This document shows, in pieces, positions 23,269 to 35,270 of a DNA stretch of 64,000 nt. Location of the stretch: the NCBI GenBank assembly GCA_946699065.1, contig CAMPDV010001811.1, positions 39,561-103,560 on the forward strand, given 5' to 3'. The translations under genes were made by a program, and so were the position numbers. The DNA is from Loxodes magnus. Its lineage: Eukaryota; Ciliophora; Karyorelictea; Loxodida; Loxodidae. The notes under the pieces were generated by a model. That model searched no databases, was not told the DNA's origin, and was given only the letters and a program-made list of their open reading frames with translations. Numbering within the stretch: the first letter of the stretch is position 1; each line of letters begins with the position of its first letter.

Positions 23269-24006
23269 TCATAATACTTCTTTATTTATCAAAATGAGAA
23301 ATAAAAATATATATTGGATGTAATAGGAACTATATGATACGTACATAATGAATGATAATTAGAAAGCTTTACATTAATATGCTTTATTCACTCGCTTCAT
23401 ATTTCTTATATTGGCAATTAAATATACCGAAGCTCTTGCGTTTATATTATTACTGGAAGTGACTTTAATGTTATTCATCAGCTTCTAAGTATTTAATATA
23501 TTATTTCTTCAAAATTGAAGAAAATTGTTTAGTATTTACCTTGGAGCATCTACTCAAATTGCTTTATAAATATTTAAGGAATCCATTTCATTATTCCCAT
23601 GAGCTTTATTCAGAACTAAATCAAAAATGAATTTACTTCTGTTTGCTATCAAATGCGTTGCAATATCATTAGCCCTGCCTGTTTATCACAAGAATAAATA
23701 CAAAGCTAGATATTAATTCTATGTTTTCGCTCTATATCAGATCTACATTTTGTTTGATTAAAGAAGTTCCTTAAATAGTGTTCTATCCAAGAAAAATGCA
23801 ATAAAGTTCAATTCAAATTCTGCTTTATTACTATTAAAAAATGAAAATGCATATGATATAAAAATAGACATTTGATATTAGGAAATATGAGACTGTAAGT
23901 ACTTATTTTCTTCAAAGAGTGCTGTTATAAACTGAGCTAATAAATCAAAAGTTTATAAATGAATTTAAATAGTTAGAAATGAAAAATCTTGAATGATTTG
24001 AACCAT
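23269..24006 (-). CDS. hypothetical 245-residue protein, helical, possible C-terminal TM
   Basis: ATG 24006 to TGA 23269-23271 in one frame. Strong protein-like composition (LFKELLQSNKMQIWYRAKTQ, GRANDIATHLIANRSKFIF, MDSLNIYKAIWVDAPRQ). The last 30 residues are hydrophobic and aromatic-rich, consistent with one membrane helix. TGA is used as Trp at several aromatic-rich places. The frame is also open upstream, so the start is uncertain. No family recognised. Confidence 0.45.
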
Positions 24007-25102
24007 AGCAAGCTAGTAAATCAGTACTATAAATCTAATTATATTGCAAGAGAAATCTTAGAAATGTATTTTTTAAACTCATTTCTTCAAATATTTTGTG
24101 ATAAAAATAAATATAAAGCTGTATAAGGAAATTCAAAACTAGTTATAAAATTTCTTTATTTAGTTAAATTAAAGCTTATTAAAATATACCAATTTCTATT
24201 TTATTAAATAGGTTACATATATGATGAGGAAAGCTTCTTTTTAATAAAAAAAGGCTAAATTATTGCAACTAATATCTATAAAAATAGACTAAGATTAGTT
24301 CCTAAATTCAACCAATGCATACCTATTTGGTTATAGTAACTAGATATCTAATAAAATTTTAATTTGTTTCATTTGAAATTAATATACTGATCATTCTGAA
24401 TAGAATCTAAAGTTTGCACAAGTCTAAAAAATTATTTTTCCTTTAAATCTTATTTAGTAATTTTAGTAATGTATTAAACGCTAACATCTTACATCTTAAA
24501 AGTTGCATTAAGCATAAATAAAAATTCTGTTAGATTAAGATAAATAAATTGAAGAGCTTAAGCAAACCTTTCTAATCTATAATATTAAACCTTAAGATAA
24601 ATAGAACTTCTAGGTTTATCCATAAATAAAAAGAACAAGAAATTAGATTCTTAAAGAAGGTTAGTTTTAGTCATTATTTTTAATCATAAGAAGCAAGTAG
24701 AAAAATAGAAAAGTTATCTAAGCAAAATGATAAAATTATTTCATTAATAGATTATACATTTTTCGGAATATCCCCTGCTATTCTTAAAGTATAAGAAGTA
24801 AATAGTTAGTCAAGCTGAAATAAGTAGATTATTTTTCTGATTAAATGAAAATAAGAAGTCAGATCTTAGCAAATTTTAATTGAAAGTCGGAAAAAGTTAA
24901 AAGCTATATAACCGAATATATAATCATAACTTTCTTAGCTTAAGCTAATTTAAGCTAAAGAAGATTAATAAATGGATATAATTAAATCTCTTTTAAATAC
25001 TTAAATAGATTATTGCATAGTGATAGCATTAGGTAAACAAATTATTTTTAGTTATTATCTTAAAGAAGAATTAAAATATTAATTTATAGCTAACTGCTAA
25101 TT
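24007..25102. other. AT-rich, nothing recognised
   Basis: About 1.1 kb between two minus-strand ORFs. Frames here are open mainly because TAA and TAG are sense; no domain, conserved frame or repeat supports a gene. Confidence 0.45.
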
Positions 25103-25561
25103 TCATTGCTATTGGGAGTTTAGTTTCTCGTTTAAAGTTTTGAATCCTGCAACGAAAAGATTATCGCGAATGTCTTGTATCAGTAAATCTAGCTCTTGCT
25201 TCGTTGGTGCGTCAAAGAAAGCTGAACTTTCAACGTAAGATTTTTCTGGTTGCATTGTAATTGGTTTGCATACTAGTGTCACTTAGTAATTTAAAAGATT
25301 TTCAGGACCTTCGATTATATTGTATGTAACACTGTGGTTTTATTCATCCAAAGATAGCAAAGTTTCGCGTATAACTCCTTCAACTGTAGTCAGTTTTCTA
25401 ATGCAACCAACTTGATTCGCTGGCTTTCCTCCTTCTATTTCAGAGGCTTTAATAAAGAAAGGAAGCCAAATAGGCAAACCATTAAAATCACTTATCACTG
25501 CCCATAATTTTTCTAAAGGTGCATCAACAATTGAACTAACAAAGACTCTTGGTTTTGACAT
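25103..25561 (-). CDS. SRPBCC / polyketide-cyclase-like (START superfamily) protein
   Basis: 152 residues, ATG 25561 to TGA 25103-25105. The N-terminus VFVSSIVDAPLEKLWAVISD is the typical SRPBCC opening strand and helix. It is followed by FNGLPIWLPF, EGGKPANQVGCIRKL, VRET/IRET-type strands and a C-terminal helix (DAPTKQELDLLIQDIRDNLF). Family members bind small hydrophobic ligands in a helix-grip cavity, and similar single-domain proteins occur in bacteria, plants and protists. Only two in-frame TAA/TAG (Gln) codons occur before the last few codons and Trp is TGG. With its higher G+C third positions, codon use is milder than in its neighbours, so a relatively recent or constrained, possibly transferred, gene is inferred. 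The specific ligand is unknown. Confidence 0.85.
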
Positions 25562-26484
25562 TTTTATAAAATTTATATTTAAAAATATTTAAATGAAGTC
25601 TCAATTTAAATGACTGCATAGCTTAAAAATAAAAATAATATAAACTAATACTCCTTACTCATATATTGTTCTTGAGTTTACAACCAATTTAAAAAATAAT
25701 AACCATAAGCAAGGTTAGTATATCTCAGAATATACTCATCAGACAAATTATAAAGAAAATAAATTTAAGAGTTATTTTAGAAATATTTTATTTGCAACGA
25801 AAAAGATGAATAAAACGAAAGTATTCTAAGTTATAGATACTATATTTAAAATATCCCTATTTAAATTTCTAATGTATATGTCTGTTTTGATTCATCTAAA
25901 TATAGTTAATTAACTTTATTTTCCTATCTAAATTATTAAATTTTATTAGGCTATTATGAAAATAGAGGGACTGACTCTCATTCGCTATACTAGTTTAGCA
26001 CATTTTCTTAATATTTTAATGCTCTTTACTATGACGGTTTTTTAATTCGATATATTTTTTCTAACTCTGTCATTATATTAAGCGTCGTTTAGAATTCAAG
26101 TATTCCCATATACATAAAATATAAAAATTAGCTATAAATAAATCTTTTATCCATTCTTATGCCTTAACCTAGCGTCATGAAGCTTTATCTAGATAATTTT
26201 GTAACTAATTATATAAATAAATTTTGACGATATTCAGATTAAACTTTGTATATGTGCACATAATGTATCATACTTAATCTCTTTATTTTCTTGAATTTTA
26301 TAATATGCATATATCAAATTAATTTTATGGACAAAAAGTCATATAACATACTAAATTCGATTCTTTTCACTTAAGAATTAGAAAGTGCTTAATTTATATA
26401 TCTTTAACGTAATGACTTCCTTAAAGTATAGTTAAACATCTCTATCAAACTTTGCATTTTTTATTTTCATCACTTTTTCTTCTA
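25562..26484. other. AT-rich intergenic
   Basis: About 900 bases upstream of the SRPBCC gene. No gene or structured element seen. Confidence 0.5.
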
Positions 26485-26561
26485 AAAACCTTAATAAAGT
26501 AAATTTTTCTTACTTTAAATTCTATCTCACTGTTTATAATTAAGTAATTAATTTATTTTTT

Positions 26562-26640
26562 GCCACAACATTTCCTAGTCTAAACCAGTATAACTGGTTG
26601 CGAGGAAGATACCTATTCCGGATATCAACCTCGTTTCAAC
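26562..26640 (+). ncRNA. candidate structured RNA, copy 1
   Basis: A richer-GC island in AT-rich DNA. It has a perfect 7-bp hairpin AACCAGT-ATA-ACTGGTT (26583-26599) followed by TTGCGAGGAAGATACC. GCGAGG can pair with CCTCGT downstream, closing a second stem. No match to a known snRNA, SRP or RNase P motif that I can vouch for. The strand is not determined; plus is given arbitrarily. Confidence 0.35.
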
Positions 26641-27065
26641 TAACAATATTTAAGTTCCTTAAATCTCAACTTTATTCTGCGTCGTTTGATAAATTGGTAA
26701 AATAGTTATATCTAGTTTTATAGAAGTATTGGCTATTTGAATAACATTGATCATGTTACTTTTTGGCTAAAAAGCGTAAAGCTTTATATAGTATCTAATT
26801 TTGTTAGAAGCTTGTTAGAATAACCATTTTTAACTATAAAAGTTTCTTAAACATTTTATGATTTTTTTAATTATATCATAATTATGCCCTTGAATTAGTT
26901 CTTACAAACCTATTTATAACCATTTATGCCTAACTTTGTAAAATACTCAAGTACATTTTATTATTAACCCTTCTCTTATTAGTAATTCACTCTTAAACCT
27001 TAATAAACCAAATTTTTCTTACTTTAAACTCACTGTTTATAATTAAGTAATTAAAGTATGTTATA

Positions 27066-27142
27066 CCACAACATTTCCTAGTCTAAACCAGTATAACTGG
27101 TTGCGAGGAAGATACCTATTATGTGAACCTGTTTCAACTAAG
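27066..27142 (+). ncRNA. candidate structured RNA, copy 2
   Basis: About 54 bases are identical or nearly identical to copy 1, including the AACCAGT/ACTGGTT hairpin. The second stem is weaker because the downstream arm has changed. Strand undetermined. Confidence 0.3.
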
Positions 27143-27235
27143 AATATTTAAGTTGGTTTATTCTACATGGTTTGATAGTTACTTTTATAGAAGTATTGGC
27201 TATTCTTTTGAATAACATTGATCATGTTGTAAACT

Positions 27236-27719
27236 TTATGAATTACGCTAGTATAATTTTGTAAGATAGCTTTAGAGTGCTAAAGTTAGTATTTCTTCAA
27301 TGAAGTTTAAGAGACCATAAGCTATAATAAATCTTCTTCATTACTTTATGTAAGTTCATATATGTTAATTTTGCTAATATGTTTAGTTCTTTATGAAGTA
27401 ATTTTGCTTACTTTGTTATATCTACCTATTTAAAGCTAATAATACTCCTTCACTATACTATTTTTTACCTATCAAGGCCATTTACTACCATGTTATAACA
27501 CTTTCAATCTTAGGTCATTTACTATTATTCCTAAATATCTAAGGCAGAGAAATCTATTTAGAACCTACAGGATATAACTTAGGCTAAGAAACTCCTTATA
27601 GAGTTCGTTTAAGCTTATGAAACATTTTTAAAATATTATTTCACCACTGGATAGTCATTTTCAATGAACACCACTCATTATAGAAGTACATAGAAAAATG
27701 CTTATTAATTAATTTTAAC
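27236..27719. other. AT-rich intergenic
   Basis: No gene, repeat or structured element recognised. Confidence 0.5.
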
Positions 27720-28690
27720 TATAGGGGTCATCTTTAATTAGAGGAAATGTTTCCTCAAATTAAAGACAATCAAAGTTTTTATATTCAATACTCAACTTTA
27801 CATGTCTTCATCTGAATCAATTTCAAACTGAGATAATTCTTCTTTCTCTTCAATAAGCTCATAGAATTGTTCTTCCATCTTCTTGTAATTTTTCTCCAAC
27901 TTCTCTAAACAAATTCTAAGGTCATTGCTGTCCTTTTAAAGCTATTTATTCTGTTTCTATTAATTACCAAGATCCTGTTTGATTAGTGTCACACTTGAAT
28001 CATCTAATATCAGCTTCTGTAAATACCTCCAAAGTAGTTACAATATAGCTTCCTCGATGTTCCAAATTATTTACGGTGCTGCTCAAGCACTCTTCTTCAC
28101 TTCGGACATTACCTCCAAAAATGTCCATCCTTTGGACAACAATAGCAACGTTTTATTAAGGGCTTGAATTAAAATTTTTATTCTGTTTACATTTTTTCAA
28201 TTTCCATTTTTTCTGATTGAAGTTAGTTTTTTTTGATTGGTAATCGAATTTCTTCTTTAATTTTCTATTGATTTGCTTCTAGGTTTTTTTCTAATAGTTC
28301 AAATTAGGAAGTTAAAGCTTCAATTTAAAACTAAACTTACCAAGTCTTGATCTTCCTTTTTTCTATCTTAAAAAAGAAGCCGAAGATTCAAGTTTTCCGC
28401 CTTCAGGATCTAAATTTCGGTATTCATTTTCTCAATTAATGAATAAAGCTAAATAAAGTCTTGCTCGTGGGGTTTCTCAAGCTTTTTCAGTTTGGTAGGA
28501 AATTCCGTATTTCCCAATCCTTAACAGGAGTAGATTTATCTTTTTTGAATTCTTGGTTCTTGTTAGTTAACTGAGACTTAAGATTGATCTTTAAGGTTAG
28601 AATTCAAGGTTTAGATTCCCGGGTTTTTTTTCAATTTTTTCTTAGTTAGAAAAATGCTTATAACTCATGAAACTTATTTCAGATAAAGGG
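27720..28690 (-). mobile_element. ORF1-only retroelement with coiled coil, zinc knuckle and LINE-type 3' hairpin
   Basis: On the minus strand, a coiled-coil region (KPHEQDFIQLYSLIEKMNTE; LLEKNLEANQQKIKEEIRL) precedes a CCHC knuckle CYCCPKDGHFWRQC (C-x2-C-x4-H-x4-C), then LYCNYFGGIYR. A C-terminal acidic coiled coil (LEKLEKNYKKMEEQFYELIE) ends at TGA 27792-27794. The parts lie in more than one frame, so the copy is probably decayed. Downstream is a 3' UTR with a strong hairpin (27724-27770: AATTAAAGA arms plus GAGGAAA/TTTCCTC), then the same TAGTTAAA A/T tail as the LINE at 42.4 kb. No endonuclease or reverse transcriptase. Confidence 0.7.
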
Positions 28691-30050
28691 AAGTATAATA
28701 ATAGTTCCAAAATACTTTTAACAAGCTAGAAAGATTTATGCTAAGTTAGCCTATTAAAAGCATTTGTTTCAAACATAATTGGATCAATTCATGAAAGTGG
28801 TTCACAATTGAAACTTTTGCAAATTGTTAGTTCAAGATCTTCAATAAATTCATAGATCTGCAAATTAAGATGATAAAGAATCTATATTTAAGAATTCTAT
28901 ACGCTAAATGTTTTAAAAAAGCAATTAAGCAAAATAAATACCATTTCATCTTAAAAATTAGTTCAAAAAAGGCTTCGCTGCTATTACATAAAATAGCACA
29001 ATAGATATTCCAAGCCTAAATATTTGGAACTTCAAAATGATTTTAGTTATTAAGAATTAAGTCAAAGTTAAGATTTTTACACTTTTTTACAAAGATTGTT
29101 AGTTTGTTTAAAAAATAGTTTGAAAAATTTTGATTCTTTTTTATTACTTACTTTATCAAAGTTTTAAAAGAATAATTTATTTTATTATTAGCTTAGGCAT
29201 TACGAATTTTGTAAGGAATTTTTTATCCAATCTTCGACATTTTAAATAATTGTTTTTTTATTGGTGTTTCTTGTGCACTGTTTTACATCTCGATGCAAAC
29301 TTTGCTCTAAATAAAAATATTGATTATCTTACAACTTCTAGTTTATTTACTTTAAGTTTTCAAGTTGATTAGGATTTCTTTGTTTTGTTTTTTTATCCGA
29401 ATTTATTTATAAAAGATTTTATAAGTTTTTTTAGATGGCTTTATTTTATATTTCTTTTTTTAATTTTTAATTTTTTATATTTAACCAATATATTTAATAA
29501 TTTTCTTTCTTTTACTTTTAAATAAATTTTTTCAAAACTCAAGATTTTTTCCTTTTTTACCTTCTTTTTTCAATCTATTTAAATTATGATCAAAATAAAG
29601 AGGCTTTAAAGAAACTTTTGATCGCATAATAAATTATTGCTGAAATAATATATTTCTTCCTTTTTGGTTATAATCATTAAAATTTAATATAGCTGAAATT
29701 TAATCTATTTACTTCATCTTTTGATTTTAGAACTCTTTATATTTTACATAGATTTAAAAGCATCAATTATATATCTTAGTAAATAGGCCAAGGGTTTGAT
29801 AAATCGGAATTAATAACAACTTATCTAAAAATTAATTTCTTCGCTCACTTTTTATAATTAATCATTTTCCTTTTTTGAGGAAATATATATTAGAAGTTTT
29901 TTTATCAAATAAATGTGATTAAACCATAAATAAGTTAAAGTACGCTCAATATTAATTAAAGAGAGATAATATATAATTCGATAATTTAATGGAAGTCTAT
30001 ATAATAATTTAAGAATATTGAATTTTGTTTTTCATTTTTCATTTAAAAAA
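28691..30050. other. AT-rich intergenic
   Basis: About 1.36 kb, strongly T/A-rich, with poly-T runs. No gene recognised on either strand. Confidence 0.5.
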
Positions 30051-30122
30051 GCCTCCACGCGGGCTCGAACCACGGACCTTTCGCTTACTAAGCGAATGCT
30101 CTGCCAACTGAGCCATAGAGGC
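30051..30122 (-). tRNA. tRNA-Thr (anticodon AGT)
   Basis: 72 bases fold as a complete cloverleaf on the minus strand. The acceptor stem is GCCTCTA/TGGAGGC (with G-U type pairing), the D arm GCTC…GAGC, and the anticodon stem TTCGC/GCGAA with loop TTAGTAA. The T arm is CGTGG-TTCGAGC-CCGCG. The anticodon AGT reads ACN threonine codons after A34-to-I editing. Internal A and B boxes (GGCTCAGTTGG, GGTTCGAGCCC) are intact and no intron is present. CCA is not encoded. Confidence 0.97.
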
Positions 30123-30239
30123 TGTTAATAAACATATGATAGACTTTACTTATACTAATTTTTCCTTATTGATACATAAAAAGAGCTGCTTTAATTATCT
30201 TAAGTTACCAGCACAACTCTCATGCAATGTAAAAAACCA

Positions 30240-30545
30240 AAAATATTAAAATCTATGTTACTCTCAATATATTTAGCTATTTATTTTCTTTATACGCTAA
30301 TATATAAAAACTATTTATTTAATTAATTCTCTATCATTAAAAAAAATAAAAAAGTTAAATCTATCTAATTTATAAATACAAACTAATAAATTTTATTTTC
30401 CACCTAATTTATTAAGGTTTTAATAATTTTAAATTTTAAAAGCAAATCTTAATTTATATATCTTAAACAATAATTTACCTACTTTTAATTTATATAATTA
30501 ATTCCTTAATAACTTATACTCAAATTAAGAACATCATATTTTTCT
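30240..30545 (-). repeat. dispersed 300-bp repeat, copy 2
   Basis: Reverse complement matches 8270-8570 throughout (shared 'TAGGTAAATTATT', 'ATGATAGAGAATTAATTAAA', 'TTTTATATATTA-CGTATA'). It starts about 120 bp from the tRNA gene on the side of the tRNA 5' end, a common retroelement target zone. Confidence 0.75.
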
Positions 30546-30860
30546 TTTCTAATAGGATAAACTCGAGTTCAGATTCTCTTCTCCTTATTATTCTGGATTT
30601 AATAGTTAATTGAGTTTGGTATGCCCCAGTCAATTGTTCCAGTGGTAAAATTTTATCTTAAATTCCATTCGATTTGACCAATCTACCTTTCCATCTCTTG
30701 GGAAATAATCTATTATTTAATTTCTTGCTTAGATTTCAATTTATTTATCAGTTTGTTAATGGTTAACATGAGCATGCAGTTATATATTTAAGGTTTTAAG
30801 CTTTTTTTGTTAGCTTCTAATTATCCAATGATAGCAAATGAAGATTGTTAGCAAAGACTG
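30546..30860 (-). CDS. possible small gene or fragment next to the dispersed repeat
   Basis: The minus strand reads a protein-like segment (SQEMERQIGQIEWNLRQ, TTGTIDWGIPNSINYQIQ, KRIQTRVYPIRKEKYD) with TGA and TGG at Trp. No start, stop or family can be fixed, so this is a partial call. Confidence 0.3.
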
Positions 30861-32221
30861 GTTTGTTATAAATTTTATTTGATAATTGTATTATTTCTTA
30901 GGTGCTATTTTATTTTATATATCTCATAATATTTTTACACAAATCTAGGCTATTATATAAAGTAAATAAGATAGATTTAATTAAGCATATTAATAATAAT
31001 TTTTATTATAATAACTTTATTTATTTAGTGAAGAAAGTAAAATTAAAAAAAGTAGAAACATTATTTCTATAAAGCAAAATTTAATATATTAACTGCTTTA
31101 AAAATACAAACTAATAGATATTATTAAGTGTATTATAATTTAAAATTATAATACTATACATATATTACTATCTATAATTATTATTTTATTTATTTTTTTG
31201 CTATTTATTAAAATACTTCTTTTATTGACTAACTAATTAATTATTTTTTAATGTTTTAACAAAATAATTTATTTTCGTATAAATATTTATTTTAAATAGA
31301 AGAATAATATAAAAAATAGCAGATACTTATAAATTTAGCTTGTTACTTTATTTGTATTTATTTATATTTATATTTAATATTTTTAATATTTAAATCTATA
31401 ATAGATTTAATTATAAAATGCAAACATTAATAAATTTTATAGTGTTTGCAAATGCTATTTTTATTGTAAAAGTTTATTTTTATTGACAATATATACAAAA
31501 ATTCTTAAATTTATTAAAAAAATGTAGGATTATAATTTTAATATGATTAAAGCATACTAAAAAATTAAATAAGTAAAAGTTATCATTATTAAATATATTT
31601 AAATTTATTTTATATAATTAGGAATGTTATATATTTTCATTAAAAGAACAAAATAATATTTAATTTGAAGTTTAATGCTTTATTATTTATATCTGTGTAG
31701 TGATTTAATAATTTAAACTAAAATATTTGGCAAACTGTTTATTGATAATATTTTATATCATTTATAATATTTTACAAATATCCAAATCTTGTCGAAAATT
31801 ATTTTCCTGTTAGCACGTTTAAAATGATTTTATATAAGAATCTAAGTAAATATAATTTAATAAATTTTATTTTTTCAAGTTTTTTTGTATAGCATACTTT
31901 GAAATTATTTTATTTGCAAGCGGGGAATAAAAATAATTTAAAAAAATGTGCAGCTCATTAGAAATCTTATACAAATTACTTTTTATAATATCTGTAAATG
32001 GTTAATAATTCTAGAAATATATTTTTACATATAAAATATATGTATTTTTTAAGAAAGCATAGCGTCCTAGATTTAAAATAATAATTTTTTAAATATTTAC
32101 TTCTTTATTCCTTTAATATTTCTACATTTTAATATTTCCAATAATTTTTAGATTGTATTTTTAAATTTTTTTAGCTAAATTAAATTTTTTTACTATTTAT
32201 TTAATAATTTTAAATTTAAAT
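30861..32221. other. very AT-rich intergenic
   Basis: Nearly pure A/T over about 1.36 kb. No gene or repeat recognised. Confidence 0.5.
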
Positions 32222-32450
32222 TTAACTAAAAAGTCTTGAGTCATCTTTTCATTGCTGGAGTAACTTCCTTCAATTAAAGATGTTATAATGTTTTTAAAAG
32301 TTTTTCAACTCAAGTTCTTTTTATTTCCTCTTTTTTTCAACTATATCATCTTCGTCATCAGTTTATTCATTCTAATCTCCCACTTGCTCATATTTTTCTT
32401 CTTTTCCTTTCTCATTTTTATAATTTTTAAATTATTCTTTTTTTGATTGA
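32222..32450 (-). mobile_element. 3' end of an ORF1-type element with LINE-type hairpin
   Basis: A minus-strand acidic/basic C-terminus (DEDDIVEKKRKQKELELK) is followed by a hairpin (CATCTTTAATT…AAAAGATG) and the tail CTTTTTAGTTAAATTTAAA. This tail matches base for base most of the LINE 3' end at 42443-42535, including the AACATTATAA-side flank 'AATGTTTTTAAA'. The 5' part is missing, so this is a truncated copy. Confidence 0.6.
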
Positions 32451-32984
32451 TTAAGAGTTAATTATTATTAATGCTATTTAAGAGACTTAAAAAGTTTCTA
32501 ATATAATGATATCTTAATATTTTAATATTTTAATTTTATTTTTTTAATAAATTAAAAAGGTACGTTTTATTCTTAGCTTACTCCTTATCTTAGTTTATTA
32601 AAATTAAATTATTAATATAATTATTTATTATTTATGCTTTACTTTACTTTTATAATTTTTTAAGAAATGCTTTAAGTTGATAATTTTATAAATGTTCCCT
32701 TTTATAAAATAACTTTTAAACGAGTAAATCATATTAAATATACTTTTCTTTTATAGTTTTTCTAAAAGTTTATTATAAAATATATAAAATATTTTAATGT
32801 TTATAAAATAGAATCTAGAGTTTGATTATTAAGATACAATAGCTAACTTAATATTTATTTTATCTTATTTAGCTAATTACTTATTTGTTATTTCAATATT
32901 AAATAATAAATTTTATATTTTTTGTTTTTATTTTAATGCTTTTATAGTTTTTAGTATTATCATTTATTACTAATGCTATTTACT
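32451..32984. other. AT-rich intergenic
   Basis: No gene or repeat recognised. Confidence 0.45.
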
Positions 32985-33600
32985 AATTTTTTCACGCGTC
33001 TTATCTTAAGAACCTCAATAACAAAAACGAAAATCCACGATCAGTTAATTTCAGAATTGAGCAGTTAGAACCAAAATTTACCTAATTAGATGAGTTTACT
33101 GAAAACTTATTTCTTAAAAAATTTCATCGAACTATCTTGTGGACGTGGAACCGGATAATTAGCTAATAAAATTCCTCTATTAAAGAATAGAAAGAAATTC
33201 TGGTATTTTAGAAAATATGGACAATTAAGTTAATGCTTAAGATTTAACAAAAATAAGAATTAGAAAACCTAAAAATATGGTAATAAATAAATAATTTATA
33301 TTTGCTCCAGACGCACTATTACATAGAAAAATATGTATAAAGAGAGTTAAATCATTATAAAAAATGCTTTAGTGCAATAAAGATAAAACCAATAAATTTT
33401 TAGAAACAATTCTACTGAAACAAGATATCGATAAATAAAAGAGTTAACGCAATACATGGCTAGATATTATTAAAGAAGATAATTCAGACGAAAGCTGAAA
33501 ATATAATTTTTGACTTAGCTAATAAGATTTTAAGTAGTGATAAACCTAATGAAAGTGGAGTTACTATAATTCATTATTATTATTAGAAAAAAATGGAAAA
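32985..33600 (+). mobile_element. ORF1-type element copy ending in (TTA)n
   Basis: The 3' end near 33548-33590 (GATAAACCTAATGAAAG… then TTCATTATTATTATTAG) is homologous to the 3' end of the element at 62040-62940 (GATGATCCTAATGAAATG…). The upstream 550 bases read as a polar, Lys/Gln-rich plus-strand protein in pieces. Probably a decayed non-autonomous copy. Confidence 0.5.
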
Positions 33601-34345
33601 TTTCTTGCATAAAAATCTCTTTTAATTAGGATTAATCTCAACCAGAATAAAATTAGCAAACTATAATTAATGAACTCAAAAAATATGAAAAAAGAAAATC
33701 ATAAACTTTTAAGATACGTAAAAGAGCTCGAAGGAGAAATTGCAAAACTGATTTCTAATGCCTAAAAATAAATTATAAAATAGATATTTCACAAATGCGA
33801 GAATTGATTAATTTGAAGCAAAGTTCAATTAATTTACTGAGTTGAATGAAAGTTTAATTCTTTAAAATACATCGATGAACGACCCTGTGTATGTAGAACC
33901 TAAAGATTAAAAATAAATTTTTTTTTAGGAGAATAAAGTAATCTGACTTTATAGTAGAATTGGTCTTACGGTAAGATAATACTGATATTTTAAATGAAAA
34001 TAATAATTATAATAAAATTAAAAATATAGCAATCATTCAGTGCTATCAAAATGGGACATTATACAGAAATAAAATATATAGAGGGATTAAATTTTAAGAG
34101 ACATAGCATTAGTATAGCAAAGGAGAAATGAAAAAATACTAGATGGTAAACTTGATTAGACCAAGATTGCAATTATAAAAAAGGGCTGAATCAGCACAAG
34201 TAGATATGTATTTTAGGAAAACATTCCAAATGAAGACTGGAAATTTAAGATTTAACAAAAAAATTAAACTTTATTACAGTGGTGAGTCTATTAAGGGCAG
34301 AATCACTATAATTCATTATAATATTATTATATATGTAATACTTTA
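33601..34345 (+). mobile_element. second adjacent copy with related 3' end
   Basis: Ends at 34290-34335 with GCAGAATCACTATAATTCATTATAAT, again the ATCACTATAATTCATTAT signature seen at 33560-33590 and 62905-62930. Internal sequence is polar coding-like on the plus strand (coiled coil about 33.66-33.9 kb). Boundaries approximate. Confidence 0.4.
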
Positions 34346-34559
34346 TTAAAGTTAAATTTTTATTATTTTATTTAAAATTTATTTTTTTATAAATTTATTA
34401 GTGATTAAAATTTATAATTTTAAATATTACTATTTAATAAATTATTTTTTTGATTTTATTTTCTAGTATAATTATAATTACTTTTATCAAAAATTATACA
34501 TCATAAATTTATATAATCTCCTCCTGACCTAATCTAAAGATATTAGTTTCTGTGTACAA

Positions 34560-35270
34560 GAATATGCAACTCATTTAACATTGTACTTTTTCATAAAGAT
34601 TTTTGAGATGTTTACCCATAGTCTCATCATTTCTTTTCAGATCTTAATTTCTTCTCTTCTATTCAGTTCTATAAATTTGATGAGATTGCGTATCAATGTC
34701 TTTCCGAGCGGCAATAGTGACATTTCTTCCAATTCTTCTTGATTTTTCCTTCACATTTCAAAGATTCTTGCTGCTTAAATTCCGTCATAGACGCCATAAT
34801 TGCTTTTTGTTTCTAATTTTGTTGATCTTTTAGTTTAGGAGAATCAGAACCTCATCCAATTTGATAGCTTCTTCCTCATGTTAAACTCCAAGAATTCCTA
34901 TATCTCCCTTGAGTTTCAGATTTAGATTTATCTTTACGAAGGAAGACTCATGAGTTAGTAATTTTAATGCTTATTTCAATTCTTTTGATTCTTAAGAATT
35001 TTTCTTCTTTATGATCTAATTATTTCCAAATTTCTTTAATACTTTCGTTCGGGTTTTCCTTTCTAAGATCAATTTGCTCCTGTTTCTATAGGAACAATTC
35101 AAAAGATCAATTTTCTCATGTTACTTGTTCTATGAAAGAATTATAACTTTTTGATTCATTTTTGGGTTTTTGATTCTAGAAAAAAATGCTCATGCTTTTC
35201 TAGTAGCTTATGAAGAGTAATTTAAATATTCCACCAACTCGCTTTTTCTTTTTTCACTTCCTTAAGAAAT
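34560..35270 (-). mobile_element. ORF1-type protein remnant with partial zinc knuckle
   Basis: The minus strand reads KQEQIDLRKENPNESIKEIW, a Ser/Lys-rich middle, a Gln/Lys coil and KKNWKKCHYCRSERHWYAIS, which keeps C-x2-C-x4-H of a CCHC knuckle in the same relative place as the 62052 protein. No reverse transcriptase follows. Looks decayed. Confidence 0.45.

Larger units (their letters stand above)
26485..27235. repeat. tandem duplication of a ~300-bp block about 504 bp apart
   Basis: Block 26485-26790 recurs at 26995-27235. Shared parts include TTTTTCTTACTTTAAA, CTGTTTATAATTAAGTAATT, the island listed separately, 'TATAGAAGTATTGGCTATT' and 'AATAACATTGATCATGTT'. The island is the best conserved part, which suggests selection or recent conversion there. 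Confidence 0.8.

Noticed and set aside
26562-27142. Naming the hairpin islands U-snRNA, SRP RNA, RNase P or telomerase RNA
   Set aside because: No diagnostic motif of those RNAs could be matched with confidence.
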